DNA from: CAVXGU01 sp963761615
GTDB taxonomy: Bacteria; Acidobacteriota; Vicinamibacteria; Vicinamibacterales; CAVVIG01
Assembly: GCA_963761615.1 (NCBI GenBank)
Contig: CAVXGU010000004.1
Span: forward strand, 186,001-250,000
Length of the DNA: 64,000 bases
Direction of reading: 5' to 3'
Below the pieces are notes generated by a model. That model was not told the DNA's origin. It saw nothing but the letters and a program-made list of their open reading frames with translations, and made no database searches. The translations under genes were made by a program, and so were the position numbers. Below are positions 53,199 to 64,000 of this stretch, piece by piece. Each line of letters starts with the position of its first letter. Position 1 is the stretch's first letter.

Positions 53199-53628
53199 GG
53201 GCCGGCTGCCTGGCGCCGGCGTGCACGCCGCTCGACAACTGCTTCTTCACGTAGGCGATGACCTCGTGCGTCTCCTCGCGGAAGGTCTCGTAGTCGCACT
53301 GCGTGGCGTGGAGGAACGTGCTTGCCGCCATCGTGACGCCGCCCATCAGGCTCGCTTCGGCGATCTCGGTCTTCGTGGCGCCGAAGAGCTTGGCGGCCTC
53401 GGTGTGGAACAGCGCGCAGTACCGGCAGCGCGTGGCGCCGGAGACCGCGATCCCGATGAGCTCCTTGTACTTGTTGGGAATCTGCGTCTCGGCGAGGTAG
53501 AAGTCGTGCATGAGGCTCCAGAACCCGTTCAAGCCGGGCTCCGGGATGTCGCGCATGAACGTCGGCACCTGACCGAATGCCGTCCGGATGTCGCGTAGAA
53601 GATCTTCTCGGCTGATTCCAGTCGCCAT
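53191..53628 (-). CDS. AhpD-like carboxymuconolactone decarboxylase family protein
   Basis: 145 residues from the ATG at 53628, with GGAGGTGA at ideal spacing. The core RCRYCALFHTEAAKLFGA carries the CxxC and distal His of alkylhydroperoxidase AhpD, so a peroxidatic or disulfide role in the cytosol is expected. FWSLMHDFYLAETQIPNKYKELIGIAVSG is the usual helical lead-in. It is first in a probable three-gene set with the 89-residue protein and the SnoaL-like gene. Confidence 0.92.
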   Translation of the reverse strand: MATGISREDLLRDIRTAFGQVPTFMRDIPEPGLNGFWSLMHDFYLAETQIPNKYKELIGIAVSGATRCRYCALFHTEAAKLFGATKTEIAEASLMGGVTMAASTFLHATQCDYETFREETHEVIAYVKKQLSSGVHAGARQPAHV

Positions 53629-54089
53629 CTGCTCACCTCCATGACCACGAACGAGCCATCTGTCGCGTGGGCGGTGTCGGCGGCGGCGCCCGGGCGAGGT
53701 GGCGCCGGCACGCGTCGGGGAAGGCGGCGGCAGCGGAGAGCTGATCTGAATGCAGGCCGGGGTGGGGGGCGAGGTCGGACTTCCAATCCGTCTCGTGTCC
53801 GAGAGAGACATGCTCGACAACGCCGCGCCGTGCCACCGTCTTCGTCCCAACGGGGAGAGAGTTGCCCTACGTTCCCCTTGTAGCAAATGCGGCTGCGAGA
53901 AGGCAACACAACCGCAGCGCGCCAGGGCGCGCGCGTTGACCGGCCAACGCGTCCACATTTTGCGGCGACATCGCCACCAACGTGGCGGAGGGGATCTCGC
54001 CCTACGACGGGCTGCACCCTACCGAAGCCGGGTATGCGGAGCAGCCGAGTGCCATAATTCATCTGGTGGTTTCACGTCACCGGCCAGAG
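53629..54089. other. 461-bp region with no intact gene; holds an SGNH hydrolase C-terminal remnant
   Basis: No complete gene was found. On the plus strand, frame with 53940-54050, the open stretch after a TGA (53937-53939) encodes TFCGDIATNVAEGI, then SPYDGLHPTEAGYAE, the block V Asp-x-x-His motif that ends GDSL/SGNH hydrolases. There is no upstream part of such an enzyme, so this is probably a remnant. The region must also contain the promoter of the AhpD-like gene; no clear hexamers were found. Confidence 0.45.
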
Positions 54090-54257
54090 ATGGGACGCTA
54101 CATGACCGCGGGCATCTACATCGTGCTGTTGGTCGCGACCATCGTCGCCGTGGACGTGCTGTTCTTCAGACACCAGTTCTGGCTGCGGCTGATGGTGAAC
54201 GTTGGAATCGTCCTGATCTTCTCGGCCTTCTATTTCGGATTTCTGAAGCGTCCGTGA
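54090..54257 (+). CDS. Small membrane protein
   Basis: 55 residues from the ATG at 54090 (or 51 from 54102). Two hydrophobic segments (IYIVLLVATIVAVDVLFF and LMVNVGIVLIFSAFYFGFL) predict a two-helix membrane hairpin with a short basic link. No family is recognised. The frame is continuous with the SGNH remnant upstream, so the start could be different. Tiny proteins of this type are often real but unstudied. Confidence 0.55.
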   Translation: MGRYMTAGIYIVLLVATIVAVDVLFFRHQFWLRLMVNVGIVLIFSAFYFGFLKRP

Positions 54258-54351
54258 GCAGGGAAGCGTCCGTGAGCAGGGCGGATGCCGTTCCTCCACA
54301 CCCGGCTGGACCCGGTGGTGGAGGGGCTGTAAACTGTTGATTCCACTCAAC

Positions 54352-54441
54352 GGAGAGATGTCCGAGTGGTTGAAGGAGCACGCTTGGAAAGCGTGTGTAG
54401 GGGAAACTCTACCGTGGGTTCGAATCCCACTCTCTCCGCCA
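54352..54441 (+). tRNA. tRNA-Ser (anticodon GGA)
   Basis: A complete class II tRNA with encoded CCA. Acceptor GGAGAGA pairs with TCTCTCC at the end. The anticodon arm CACGC-TTGGAAA-GCGTG gives anticodon GGA at 54386-54388. The long variable arm lies before the T-arm, whose loop is GTTCGAATC. It reads UCC and UCU codons. Confidence 0.98.
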
Positions 54442-54522
54442 CAAAATCCACGGTCACGTTGCGACCAGGGACCGACGCGCCGTCGCCGTGCGCCCAGGCC
54501 GCCGGGGTGGCAGAACCTGCCG

Positions 54523-55434
54523 CTACTGGTCAGGCGAGGCGACGTAACTCCTGCGTGCGCGCACCGTCATTCCCGGACGGTCGACCCTGACCTGCAGGTC
54601 GTGCAGTTTGCCGTCGAGGCTCTCCGGCGTGAAGCCGATGACGTACTGGCTGTGCAGCTCCTGCGCGACGCGCGCAAAGGTCGCTGACAGATCCGCGCCC
54701 TCTCGCAGCTCGAAGTAGCCGCCGCCGCTCTCGGCCGCGAGCTTCTTCAGACTCGGATCCGGATCCGTGTCGATCATCCGCCCACCAGCACCGCAGCGGC
54801 AGCGACTGTGAAATCCGATGGCATACACCATGTATCCCTCGGTCTGGGCGCGTTTGAGAACGGTCTTGTAGCTCACGTGCTTCCCCGGCCCCGGATCGTC
54901 GCTGCCGTCGGTGAATACGAGCACCACGCGCCGGCCCTTCAGCCCGGACAAGTCGGACATGCCGACGTCCACCGCATCCCACAGCCGTGTCCCGTTTCCG
55001 TACTGCAGCTTGTCCCGCAGGAACCGGACGAGCGCCTCGCTGTCGTTCGTGAACTCGGGACTCACGATGATCGTGTCCTCGAAGCTGCCGATGCGCGCGC
55101 GATCCTCCGGAAGCAGCCGCAGGAGAAACTGCTCCGCGCCGTCCTTCACCCGCGCGATGTTGTTCACCATGCTCCCGCTTTCATCGAGCAGGACGACGAC
55201 GGTGATGGGCTGGATCTCGTTGACGAACAGCGTGACGGCTTGTGGCTTCTTGTCGTCGAAGATCTCGAAGTCCTCCTTCGTCAGGTCGGGCACGAGCCTG
55301 CCGGTCGTGTCCGTCACGGTCGCGAAGAGCGGAACGGTCAGGGTCGCGGTCTTGAACGTCGGCGCCTGCGGCGCCGCCGTCACCCCGATGGCCGCCGCCA
55401 CGATGAGCGTCACCCCTGAACCCAAACGCCACAT
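54523..55434 (-). CDS. Exported VWFA-related Acidobacterial domain protein
   Basis: 303 residues from the ATG at 55434, with a signal peptide ending at TAAPQA. The N-terminal beta part (LFATVTDTTGRLVPDLTKEDFEIFDDKKPQAV) is the usual lead-in, followed by a von Willebrand factor A domain with the metal-ion site LLDESGSM (Asp84, Ser86, Ser88) and VLVFTDGSDD. The C-terminal HSQYVIGFTPESLDGKLHDLQVRV is characteristic of the Acidobacterial VWFA family. An extracytoplasmic protein-binding role is inferred. It is a strong lineage marker. Confidence 0.93.
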   Translation of the reverse strand: MWRLGSGVTLIVAAAIGVTAAPQAPTFKTATLTVPLFATVTDTTGRLVPDLTKEDFEIFDDKKPQAVTLFVNEIQPITVVVLLDESGSMVNNIARVKDGAEQFLLRLLPEDRARIGSFEDTIIVSPEFTNDSEALVRFLRDKLQYGNGTRLWDAVDVGMSDLSGLKGRRVVLVFTDGSDDPGPGKHVSYKTVLKRAQTEGYMVYAIGFHSRCRCGAGGRMIDTDPDPSLKKLAAESGGGYFELREGADLSATFARVAQELHSQYVIGFTPESLDGKLHDLQVRVDRPGMTVRARRSYVASPDQ

Positions 55435-55588
55435 ATATACCTTTCCGTCGGGCACCTGGATGTGACTCGGGACGTCCCGCCCGCGGGCCCGCGACCGATC
55501 CGCGCCACTCAGGGCCGCACGCCGGCGTTGTCGACGCCACCGTGATCGCGGTCCAAGGTGGCACGCGCCGGCTGCGGGCAGCGGCGCT

Positions 55589-55786
55589 TCAGCGATCCGC
55601 TCGATCCAATTCGCGCAACTCGTCGAGACGGAACCATGTGAAGAGTGCGCCGAGCACAGCGCAGGTGCCGAGCACGAGTGCCGGAATCGCGATGACTGGC
55701 GCAATCGGCCAGCTTCCCAGGCCGACGAGAAAGCCGATGACGGCGGTCGCCCTCAGCGTTCGCCACAGGCGTCCCATCGCCGTCAT
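55589..55786 (-). CDS. Small membrane protein
   Basis: 65 residues from the ATG at 55786 (a GTG at 55807 would add seven). Two hydrophobic stretches (ATAVIGFLVGLGSWPIA and ALVLGTCAVLGALFTWF) precede a charged tail (RLDELRELDRADR). No family is recognised. GGTGGG upstream could be its ribosome binding site. Small size leaves doubt whether it is expressed. Confidence 0.45.
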   Translation of the reverse strand: MTAMGRLWRTLRATAVIGFLVGLGSWPIAPVIAIPALVLGTCAVLGALFTWFRLDELRELDRADR

Positions 55787-55874
55787 CGAATCCCACCACC
55801 GGGCCACCCCCGCAGTCTACCGCTCCTTGCCGTCGCCTGACGCGCAGTCCCTCCGGCCGACGTCAGCTCTCGCG

Positions 55875-56489
55875 TCACCGCGTCGCCGGCGCCGACAGGT
55901 ACGCGTCCGACTGCGCCTGACTCCTGAGGGGCGTGACCCGGTCCGGATCGATCCGGATCATCAGGTAGTTGATGTGGTCGTCGATCTTCGTGAACCAGTG
56001 GCCCGTCCCCGCCGGCACGACGACGACGTCTCCGGCCTTGATGTCGTACGCCACGCCGTCTCGAATGTCGGCCCCGTTGTTCCCGGGGCCGTTGAACTCG
56101 ATGACCGTTCGCAGCGTCGAGGGGCGACGTTGGCGGTCGGTGATGTCCGGGCCGAGCACCAGCGTCGCCGAGCCGGAGATCACGTGGTACACCTCGCTGA
56201 CGAGATCGTGTTCGGCCACCGAGTTCGGACGCGGATGGTCCAGCTTCCCGCGGTAGACCATGCCGATCGCGACGTGAGCCTTCCCGATGTCGATATCTCG
56301 CACCTGCTGATCGACGAGCCGGTTCGCGATCGCCCTCTGCGTGTAGGCGTCCAGTTCTGCCTTCGGGACGACGGTCCCCGGACACATGCTGCAGGTCGGC
56401 TGGGGGTCGGTCGGGTTGATGCGCCCCTGCGCCGTCAACGCGACGGCCGCGATGAGGGCGGCTGCAACTGCCAGGACGGTGTGCTTCAT
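55875..56489 (-). CDS. Exported cupin-domain protein
   Basis: 204 residues from the ATG at 56489, with signal peptide VLAVAAALIAAVALTAQ, then a CSMCPG motif. The cupin barrel is seen in SEVYHVISGSATLVLG and IKAGDVVVVPAGTGHWFTKI; the usual His-x-His of motif 1 is changed to Tyr-His and motif 2 keeps GHWF, so metal binding may be altered. A periplasmic location is expected. Function is unknown. Confidence 0.85.
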   Translation of the reverse strand: MKHTVLAVAAALIAAVALTAQGRINPTDPQPTCSMCPGTVVPKAELDAYTQRAIANRLVDQQVRDIDIGKAHVAIGMVYRGKLDHPRPNSVAEHDLVSEVYHVISGSATLVLGPDITDRQRRPSTLRTVIEFNGPGNNGADIRDGVAYDIKAGDVVVVPAGTGHWFTKIDDHINYLMIRIDPDRVTPLRSQAQSDAYLSAPATR

Positions 56490-56630
56490 GAGTGGTCTCG
56501 CTCCGTTCGCGGGAGTGTACCGCAGCGGGCAGGCCGGCTCGATGCGGGGAAGCCAGGGGCCGCAAGAAGTTGTTCCGGGGCGCTCCCGTCGGGCACTAGA
56601 ATCAGGGCCTTTCCGCGGACAGGAGGAGTC

Positions 56631-57236
56631 GTGAGCACGCCGCGCGCGAATGGGCCCACCCCTGATTGGGTGATCGCCGAGATGCCACCCGGCTACCAGA
56701 ACCGGGTCGCCGAGATCCAGCGCCTGTCGGACGAGCTCCGGGATCTGGAGCGGTTCGGTCGTCTGCTGTGGTGCGTGGGCGAGAACCTCACCGACGCCGT
56801 ACGCAGCACCTTCGCGGCCTTCGGATTCGAGGCCGAGCCGCCGCCCGGATCTCCCGGCACGTCCCTCACCGTCAAACTGGATGGCGGGCGCCGCCTGCTG
56901 CTCGCCGTCTCGCCTGCCGACGGGGTCGTGCAGAAAAAGAGTCAGGCGGTCGCGGACGCCTTCCAGCTCGTCCGCGAGATCGCCGGGGGCGCCGATCGCG
57001 TCGCGCTCGTAGCCAACAGCGATCCGGACGTCCAGCCGGCCGATCGCCGCGAAGCGGCCAGTCCCGACGCGCTCGATCTCCTGAGCCGCCTGGGCGTGAA
57101 CCTGGTGGCGGGGCAGACCGTGTTCGCGCTGTGGCGGCTCTCGCTCCAGGATCGGGATCGCGCCCGCGCGTACGCCGTGCGACTGCACGAGCAGGACGGC
57201 GGTGCGTTCGTGCTGCCGTCGACCGCACCGCGCTGA
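56631..57236 (+). CDS. Conserved hypothetical cytosolic protein
   Basis: 201 residues starting at the GTG at 56631, which has AGGAGGAG five bases upstream; no other in-frame start is supported. The chain is mixed alpha/beta: IAEMPPGYQNRVAEIQRLSDELRDLERFGRLLW, then VKLDGGRRLLLAVSPADGVVQKKSQ, ADRVALVANSDPDV and LDLLSRLGVNLVAGQTVFALWRLS. The pattern is loosely like a restriction-endonuclease-like or CARF-type beta core, but no catalytic motif is seen, so no function is assigned. Confidence 0.75.
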   Translation: MSTPRANGPTPDWVIAEMPPGYQNRVAEIQRLSDELRDLERFGRLLWCVGENLTDAVRSTFAAFGFEAEPPPGSPGTSLTVKLDGGRRLLLAVSPADGVVQKKSQAVADAFQLVREIAGGADRVALVANSDPDVQPADRREAASPDALDLLSRLGVNLVAGQTVFALWRLSLQDRDRARAYAVRLHEQDGGAFVLPSTAPR

Positions 57237-57254
57237 GCCGTCCGGGTTCCTGGC

Positions 57255-57282
57255 GCCGGCGGGCCGCTACGGGCCCGCCGGC
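57255..57282. terminator. Bidirectional hairpin between convergent genes
   Basis: A perfect 11-bp stem GCCGGCGGGCC / GGCCCGCCGGC with a six-base loop lies between the stop at 57236 and the convergent stop at 57267, which falls inside the hairpin. It probably ends transcription from both sides, although no T-tract is present. Confidence 0.5.
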
Positions 57283-58814
57283 GGCCCGGCCTCCAGCCTG
57301 AACACTTCGAACTTGCCGGCGAGGTCAGGCGGCATGGGCGCGAGGGGATAGCGCGCGGCGAGATACGCGTGGAGCTCGGGTATCAGCGGCCGACAGACCA
57401 CCGGGAAGACGAGGCCAACGGCCGGTCCGGACCACTCCTGCAAGTCGCTGAACACGAGATCGGCGAACGGTCCGTTCGCGCGCGAGGTGAAGTCCTCGAT
57501 GCTCCAGATATCGACCCGAAGCGGCCGATCGCCGTAGAACCACACCTCCGGATCGTCGCCGCTGAAGGCCAGCATGGCGAGGTCGTCGGGGCCGGGCGCT
57601 GCGATCTGGATCGCCCGTCCCAGTTCCATCGCCGTGAACGGACCGGACGGCTGTTGGGGGGAGAGCTCGGCGTACGCCGAGACCGTCGTCCAGGCCGCGA
57701 ACACGACGATCGCGACCGCCACCGCGCGCTGCGGCCAGCGCCACGGGCGACGATGTTCGAGCGCATCGAGTCCTTCGTCGATCAGGAGCGCGGCGGCGGC
57801 GGCGATGCCCGGGCTGAGCGGCCACCACCACCACTCGTGGTTGTAGACGCCCTGCCGGCTGATGGCCACGTGGACCAGTCCCCACGCCAGCAGCAGCCAC
57901 GCGACCTGCGCGCCGGGATGCCTCCGGCGTGTCGTCATCTGCCACACGATCCAGGCGGCGGCGGCGATCATGAGGGGCAGCGAGTGGCGGCGCACGTTGA
58001 ACGTCCACGCGATCTGCAGCCACTGGCGCGCCGTGAACGGCGCGGGGCCGAGCGCCGCGCGCCCCTTCACGAGCGGCAGCATCCAGGTCCAGGGGAGCGC
58101 CGCGGCCCACTTGATGTAGACGTACAGGAGCGCGAACACCGCGCCCGCGAACAGGGTGAACGCGATCATCCAGGGCCAGCGCCGCCGGGGTTGCGTGAGC
58201 GCGAAGTGGGCGGCGAGCACCGGCACCAGCACGAAGCCCGGCCAGTCGCTGAGGCCCGCGAGCGCGACACACGCGAGGAGCCAGGCGAAGGACCGCGCGC
58301 ACGGCCGGCGGTGAAAGGCGAGATAGCTGTAGACGGTGGCCAGTGCGAACAGCACCAGGGGCATCCCGGTGACCTCCGGCTGGCCTCCGAAGTACAGGGT
58401 CATCGGCATGGCGGCGAAGAGCGCCGCGGCCGTCAGCGCGGCGCGCGTCGTGCCGAATCGTTGCAGCAGGACGAAGAGGGCGAGCACCGACAGCACGGTG
58501 CAGATCGCGGTGGGCAGCCGCGTCTGCCACGGTCCGAACCCGAACATCCGGTACACCGGCGCGATGACGAGCGGCACGAGGGGCGAGTGATCGGCGTACC
58601 ACACCGGCCTGACGCCCGGCCGCGAGCCGACGCTGACGATCGGCATGCCGTGCGTCTCGGTCCACGGAACGCGCAGGTAGTTCCGCGCCATGATCCCGTA
58701 GAAGGCGCCCGTGGCCTCGTCGCCGTAGTCGAACGGGCGATCGAGGGTGGCGAGTCTGAACCCTCCGGCGCAGGTCAGGATGGCGAGGAGCAGCCACGCT
58801 CCGCGGCGGCGCAT
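57267..58814 (-). CDS. Glycosyltransferase family 39 (ArnT/PMT-like) membrane protein
   Basis: A 515-residue polytopic protein. The first periplasmic loop carries FDYGDEATGAFYGIMARNYL, with the Asp-Glu expected of GT-C enzymes that use polyprenyl-phosphate sugars, and then YADHSPLVPLVIAP. About ten further helices follow, and a C-terminal periplasmic domain ends at PDLAGKFEVFRLEAG. Transfer of a sugar to a lipid or protein on the outer face of the inner membrane is the likely role; donor and acceptor are unknown. The ATG at 58814 is the first start. Confidence 0.85.
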   Translation of the reverse strand: MRRRGAWLLLAILTCAGGFRLATLDRPFDYGDEATGAFYGIMARNYLRVPWTETHGMPIVSVGSRPGVRPVWYADHSPLVPLVIAPVYRMFGFGPWQTRLPTAICTVLSVLALFVLLQRFGTTRAALTAAALFAAMPMTLYFGGQPEVTGMPLVLFALATVYSYLAFHRRPCARSFAWLLACVALAGLSDWPGFVLVPVLAAHFALTQPRRRWPWMIAFTLFAGAVFALLYVYIKWAAALPWTWMLPLVKGRAALGPAPFTARQWLQIAWTFNVRRHSLPLMIAAAAWIVWQMTTRRRHPGAQVAWLLLAWGLVHVAISRQGVYNHEWWWWPLSPGIAAAAALLIDEGLDALEHRRPWRWPQRAVAVAIVVFAAWTTVSAYAELSPQQPSGPFTAMELGRAIQIAAPGPDDLAMLAFSGDDPEVWFYGDRPLRVDIWSIEDFTSRANGPFADLVFSDLQEWSGPAVGLVFPVVCRPLIPELHAYLAARYPLAPMPPDLAGKFEVFRLEAGPPAGP

Positions 58815-58847
58815 CGGAAGGGTCTGTGACGCGAGCGGCGGGACTCG

Positions 58848-59848
58848 CTATGACTCGTCGATGCTGCGCCAGCCCTGCAGCATGAGCATGTAGTTCGCCC
58901 GCTCGTAGGCGTCGGGATCGGGGACCTTCGTGAAGTTCATGTTGCCCCGCATGACGTTCAGCGATTCCCACTCGTGCTCGGTCAGCCACGCCTCGAGATC
59001 GTTCAGCACCGTCCGCACGTGTCCGGGCCCCCGCAGCAGGAGGGCCGAGACCATCTGCGTCACGTGCGCGCCGGCCATCGTCGCCTTCACCACGTCGAGC
59101 GCCGTGTGGACGCCGCCGCTGACCGCGAGCGACGCGCGCACGCGGCCCGACAGAATCGCGGTCCAGTGCAGGCGCAGCAGCAGCTCGGACGAGTCCGAGA
59201 GGTGGAGCGAGCGCGTCGCGGTCAGCTCCTCGACGTCGATGTCCGGCTGGTAGAACCGGTTGAAGAGCACGAGCCCGTCGACGTGGGCCCGATCGATCTC
59301 GCGGGCGGTGTGCGCGAAGGCCGTGTAGAACGGGGAGAGCTTGACCGCCACCGGAATCGTGACCGACTCGCGCACCGACTTCACCGTCGTGATCGACGCG
59401 CGCTCGATCGCGGCGCCGTCGAGGCCCGGATCCGTGGAGACGTGATACAGGTTCAGCTCGAGGGCGCTGGCGCCGGCCTCGGCCATCAGTTGCGCGTACT
59501 CGATCCAGCCGCCGGGCGTGGATCCGTTCAGCGAGGCGATGACGGGAATGCCGACGGCGTGCTTCACCTTCCGCAGGTGTTCCAGGTACTGGTGCGGGCC
59601 CAGGGCGAACGCGCGCGGGCTCGGGAAGAAGCTCGCGGCCTCGGCGAACGACTCGCCGTGTCCGTCGAGATAGACGAACTCGGCCATCTGCTCGCGCGAA
59701 ATCTGCTCCTCGAACAGCGAGCGCAGGACGATGGCGGCGGCGCCCGCGTCTTCGAGACGCCTGACGGTATCGAGGTCGTCGGACAGCGGCGAAGCGCCGA
59801 CGACGAGCGGATTGGACAGCGTCATGCCGAGATATTCAGTCGTGAGCG

Positions 59849-59852
<4 letters not shown>
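58848..59852 (-). CDS. Dihydroorotate dehydrogenase-like flavoprotein coupled to pyruvate:ferredoxin oxidoreductase
   Basis: 334 residues. The ATG at 59852 overlaps the stop of the large oxidoreductase gene (ATGA), so translation is coupled. TIM-barrel FMN signatures are LSNPLVVGASPLSDDLDTVRRLEDAGAAAIVL, GIPVIASLNGS, ALELNLYHVS, VAVKLSPFY and LAVSGGVHTALDVVKATMAGA. It is a class I-type fold without an iron-sulfur domain. The orthodox cysteine or serine base of DHODs is not evident, so the substrate may not be dihydroorotate. Such genes are commonly paired with PFOR in anaerobic and soil bacteria. Confidence 0.9.
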
Positions 59853-63472
<3,620 letters not shown>

Positions 63473-63649
63473 TCTGGGCTCCATGCGCGTCGTGGGACTC
63501 GCGCGGACATCCTACACCCGGCCGACGGGGCGATCCACGCGCGTCCGCCCGCGCGTGGTAGCATCGAGCGACTGTCGACCGCAGATCACGCTGGAAGGAC
63601 AGCGAGGCGCCGGCACGACGTCCTGACGAGGTTGCGGCTGGAGCCTGTG
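63473..63649. promoter_or_regulatory. Divergent promoter region, PFOR and ferredoxin-like genes
   Basis: 177 bases separate the two starts. GGAG at 63640-63643 serves the plus-strand gene and GGAG eight bases from the ATG at 63472 serves the minus-strand gene. No convincing -35/-10 pair could be assigned by eye. Confidence 0.4.
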
Positions 63650-64000
63650 ATGCCGCGCGAAGAGCGGATGCGCCCGGACGTGCTGAAGGAATACCGGGGC
63701 GAGCACATCGTCGTCCTGTGGGAGCCCGCGTACTGCATCCATGCCGCGAAGTGCCTGGACGCCGAGCCGGAGGTATTCGACGTCACGCGGCGACCGTGGA
63801 TTCTCGTGGAGGCGGCGAGCGCCGACCGCATCGCCCAGGCCGTGATGCAGTGTCCGACCGGCGCCCTGCACGTTCGGCGCGTCGATGGCGGCGAGCAGGA
63901 ACCCGTTCCAGAGCACACGACGGTCGAGCGGCAGCCGGACGGGCCGCTGTATCTGCGTGGCCGCCTGAAGTTCGTCGGCGCCGGAGGGGAGCCGATCCGC
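63650..64000 (+). CDS. Divergent 4Fe-4S mono-cluster (Fer4_19/YjdI-like) protein, 3' truncated
   Basis: The frame is open from the ATG at 63650 to the right edge (117 codons). RPDVLKEYRGEHIVVLWEPAYCIHAAKCL, then EVFDVTRRPWIL and AVMQCPTGALHV place three cysteines as in YjdI-type ferredoxins (Cys-x5-Cys and a distal Cys-Pro). These usually precede a CDGSH domain, for which PDGPLYLRGRL and FVGAGGEPIR look like the start. The CDGSH motif itself would lie outside the window. It is divergent from PFOR and could be an electron carrier in the same pathway; this is inferred from position. Confidence 0.85.
   Translation, partial: MPREERMRPDVLKEYRGEHIVVLWEPAYCIHAAKCLDAEPEVFDVTRRPWILVEAASADRIAQAVMQCPTGALHVRRVDGGEQEPVPEHTTVERQPDGPLYLRGRLKFVGAGGEPIR

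Noticed and set aside
54352..54441. tRNA-Ser as an attachment site of an integrated element
   Set aside because: No integrase and no direct repeat of the tRNA 3' end was seen nearby.

Overview
The window is a very GC-rich bacterial chromosome segment, roughly 70% GC by eye. It most likely comes from an acidobacterium, probably of the soil Vicinamibacteria type. The evidence is the set of lineage-typical families together: an 825-residue MacB/FtsX-like permease of the duplicated orphan permease kind, a secreted VWFA protein of the Acidobacterial type, a GloVer tandem-repeat secreted protein, multidomain haem/copper secreted oxidoreductases, and intergenic palindromes of the GGCCTGAAGGCC type. 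No phage, plasmid, integrase, transposase, CRISPR or rRNA genes were seen. The only RNA gene found is a tRNA-Ser(GGA).

Layout. 1-5.3 kb: end of a nonribosomal peptide synthetase (partial C, then A, PCP and TE), a SAM methyltransferase and a membrane-anchored protein. 5.3-5.5 kb: a repeat island. 5.5-11.2 kb: a complete five-gene peptide/solute ABC importer operon on the minus strand (dppA-B-C-D-F order). 11.3-16.2 kb: ADOP permease, a haem/copper oxidoreductase and a secreted protein. 16.4-21.7 kb: FAD oxidase, a methanethiol S-methyltransferase-like protein and a large SARP/BTAD-AAA-TPR regulator. 21.8-26.4 kb: GloVer repeat protein, CusF-like lipoprotein and a polytopic membrane protein. 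26.5-29.7 kb: HD-GYP response regulator with a tiny coupled H-box protein, then a second haem/copper paralog. 29.8-34.2 kb: TPR protein, ClC exchanger with CBS domains, MarR regulator, P-II protein and ankyrin protein. 34.3-43.4 kb: divergent cyclophilins, glycogen branching enzyme, MFS transporter, EVE protein, acyl-CoA dehydrogenase, DUF1003 protein and small proteins. 43.5-52.3 kb: YncE/phosphoesterase gene and a heavy-metal RND efflux operon (small Cys/His protein, outer membrane factor, adaptor, pump). 52.4-58.8 kb: SnoaL and AhpD-like genes, tRNA-Ser, VWFA protein, cupin and a GT39-like protein. 58.8-64 kb: pyruvate:ferredoxin oxidoreductase coupled to a dihydroorotate dehydrogenase-like protein, with a divergent ferredoxin-like gene running off the end.

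How the genes work together. The efflux operon has a well-formed -35/-10 pair whose -10 lies inside a perfect palindrome, followed by a second palindrome, so repression in response to a metal is a reasonable inference. The SARP-type regulator ends exactly where three CGTTCGC heptamers with 11/12-bp periodicity precede the methyltransferase/FAD-oxidase pair. That architecture is known for SARP binding sites and suggests direct local control. Five otherwise intact genes each carry one reading-frame break (NRPS thioesterase, haem/copper protein, GloVer protein, YncE/phosphoesterase, RND adaptor). This looks more like indel errors in the assembly than five independent pseudogenes. Most intergenic space is filled by palindromic elements and 7-bp tandem arrays.
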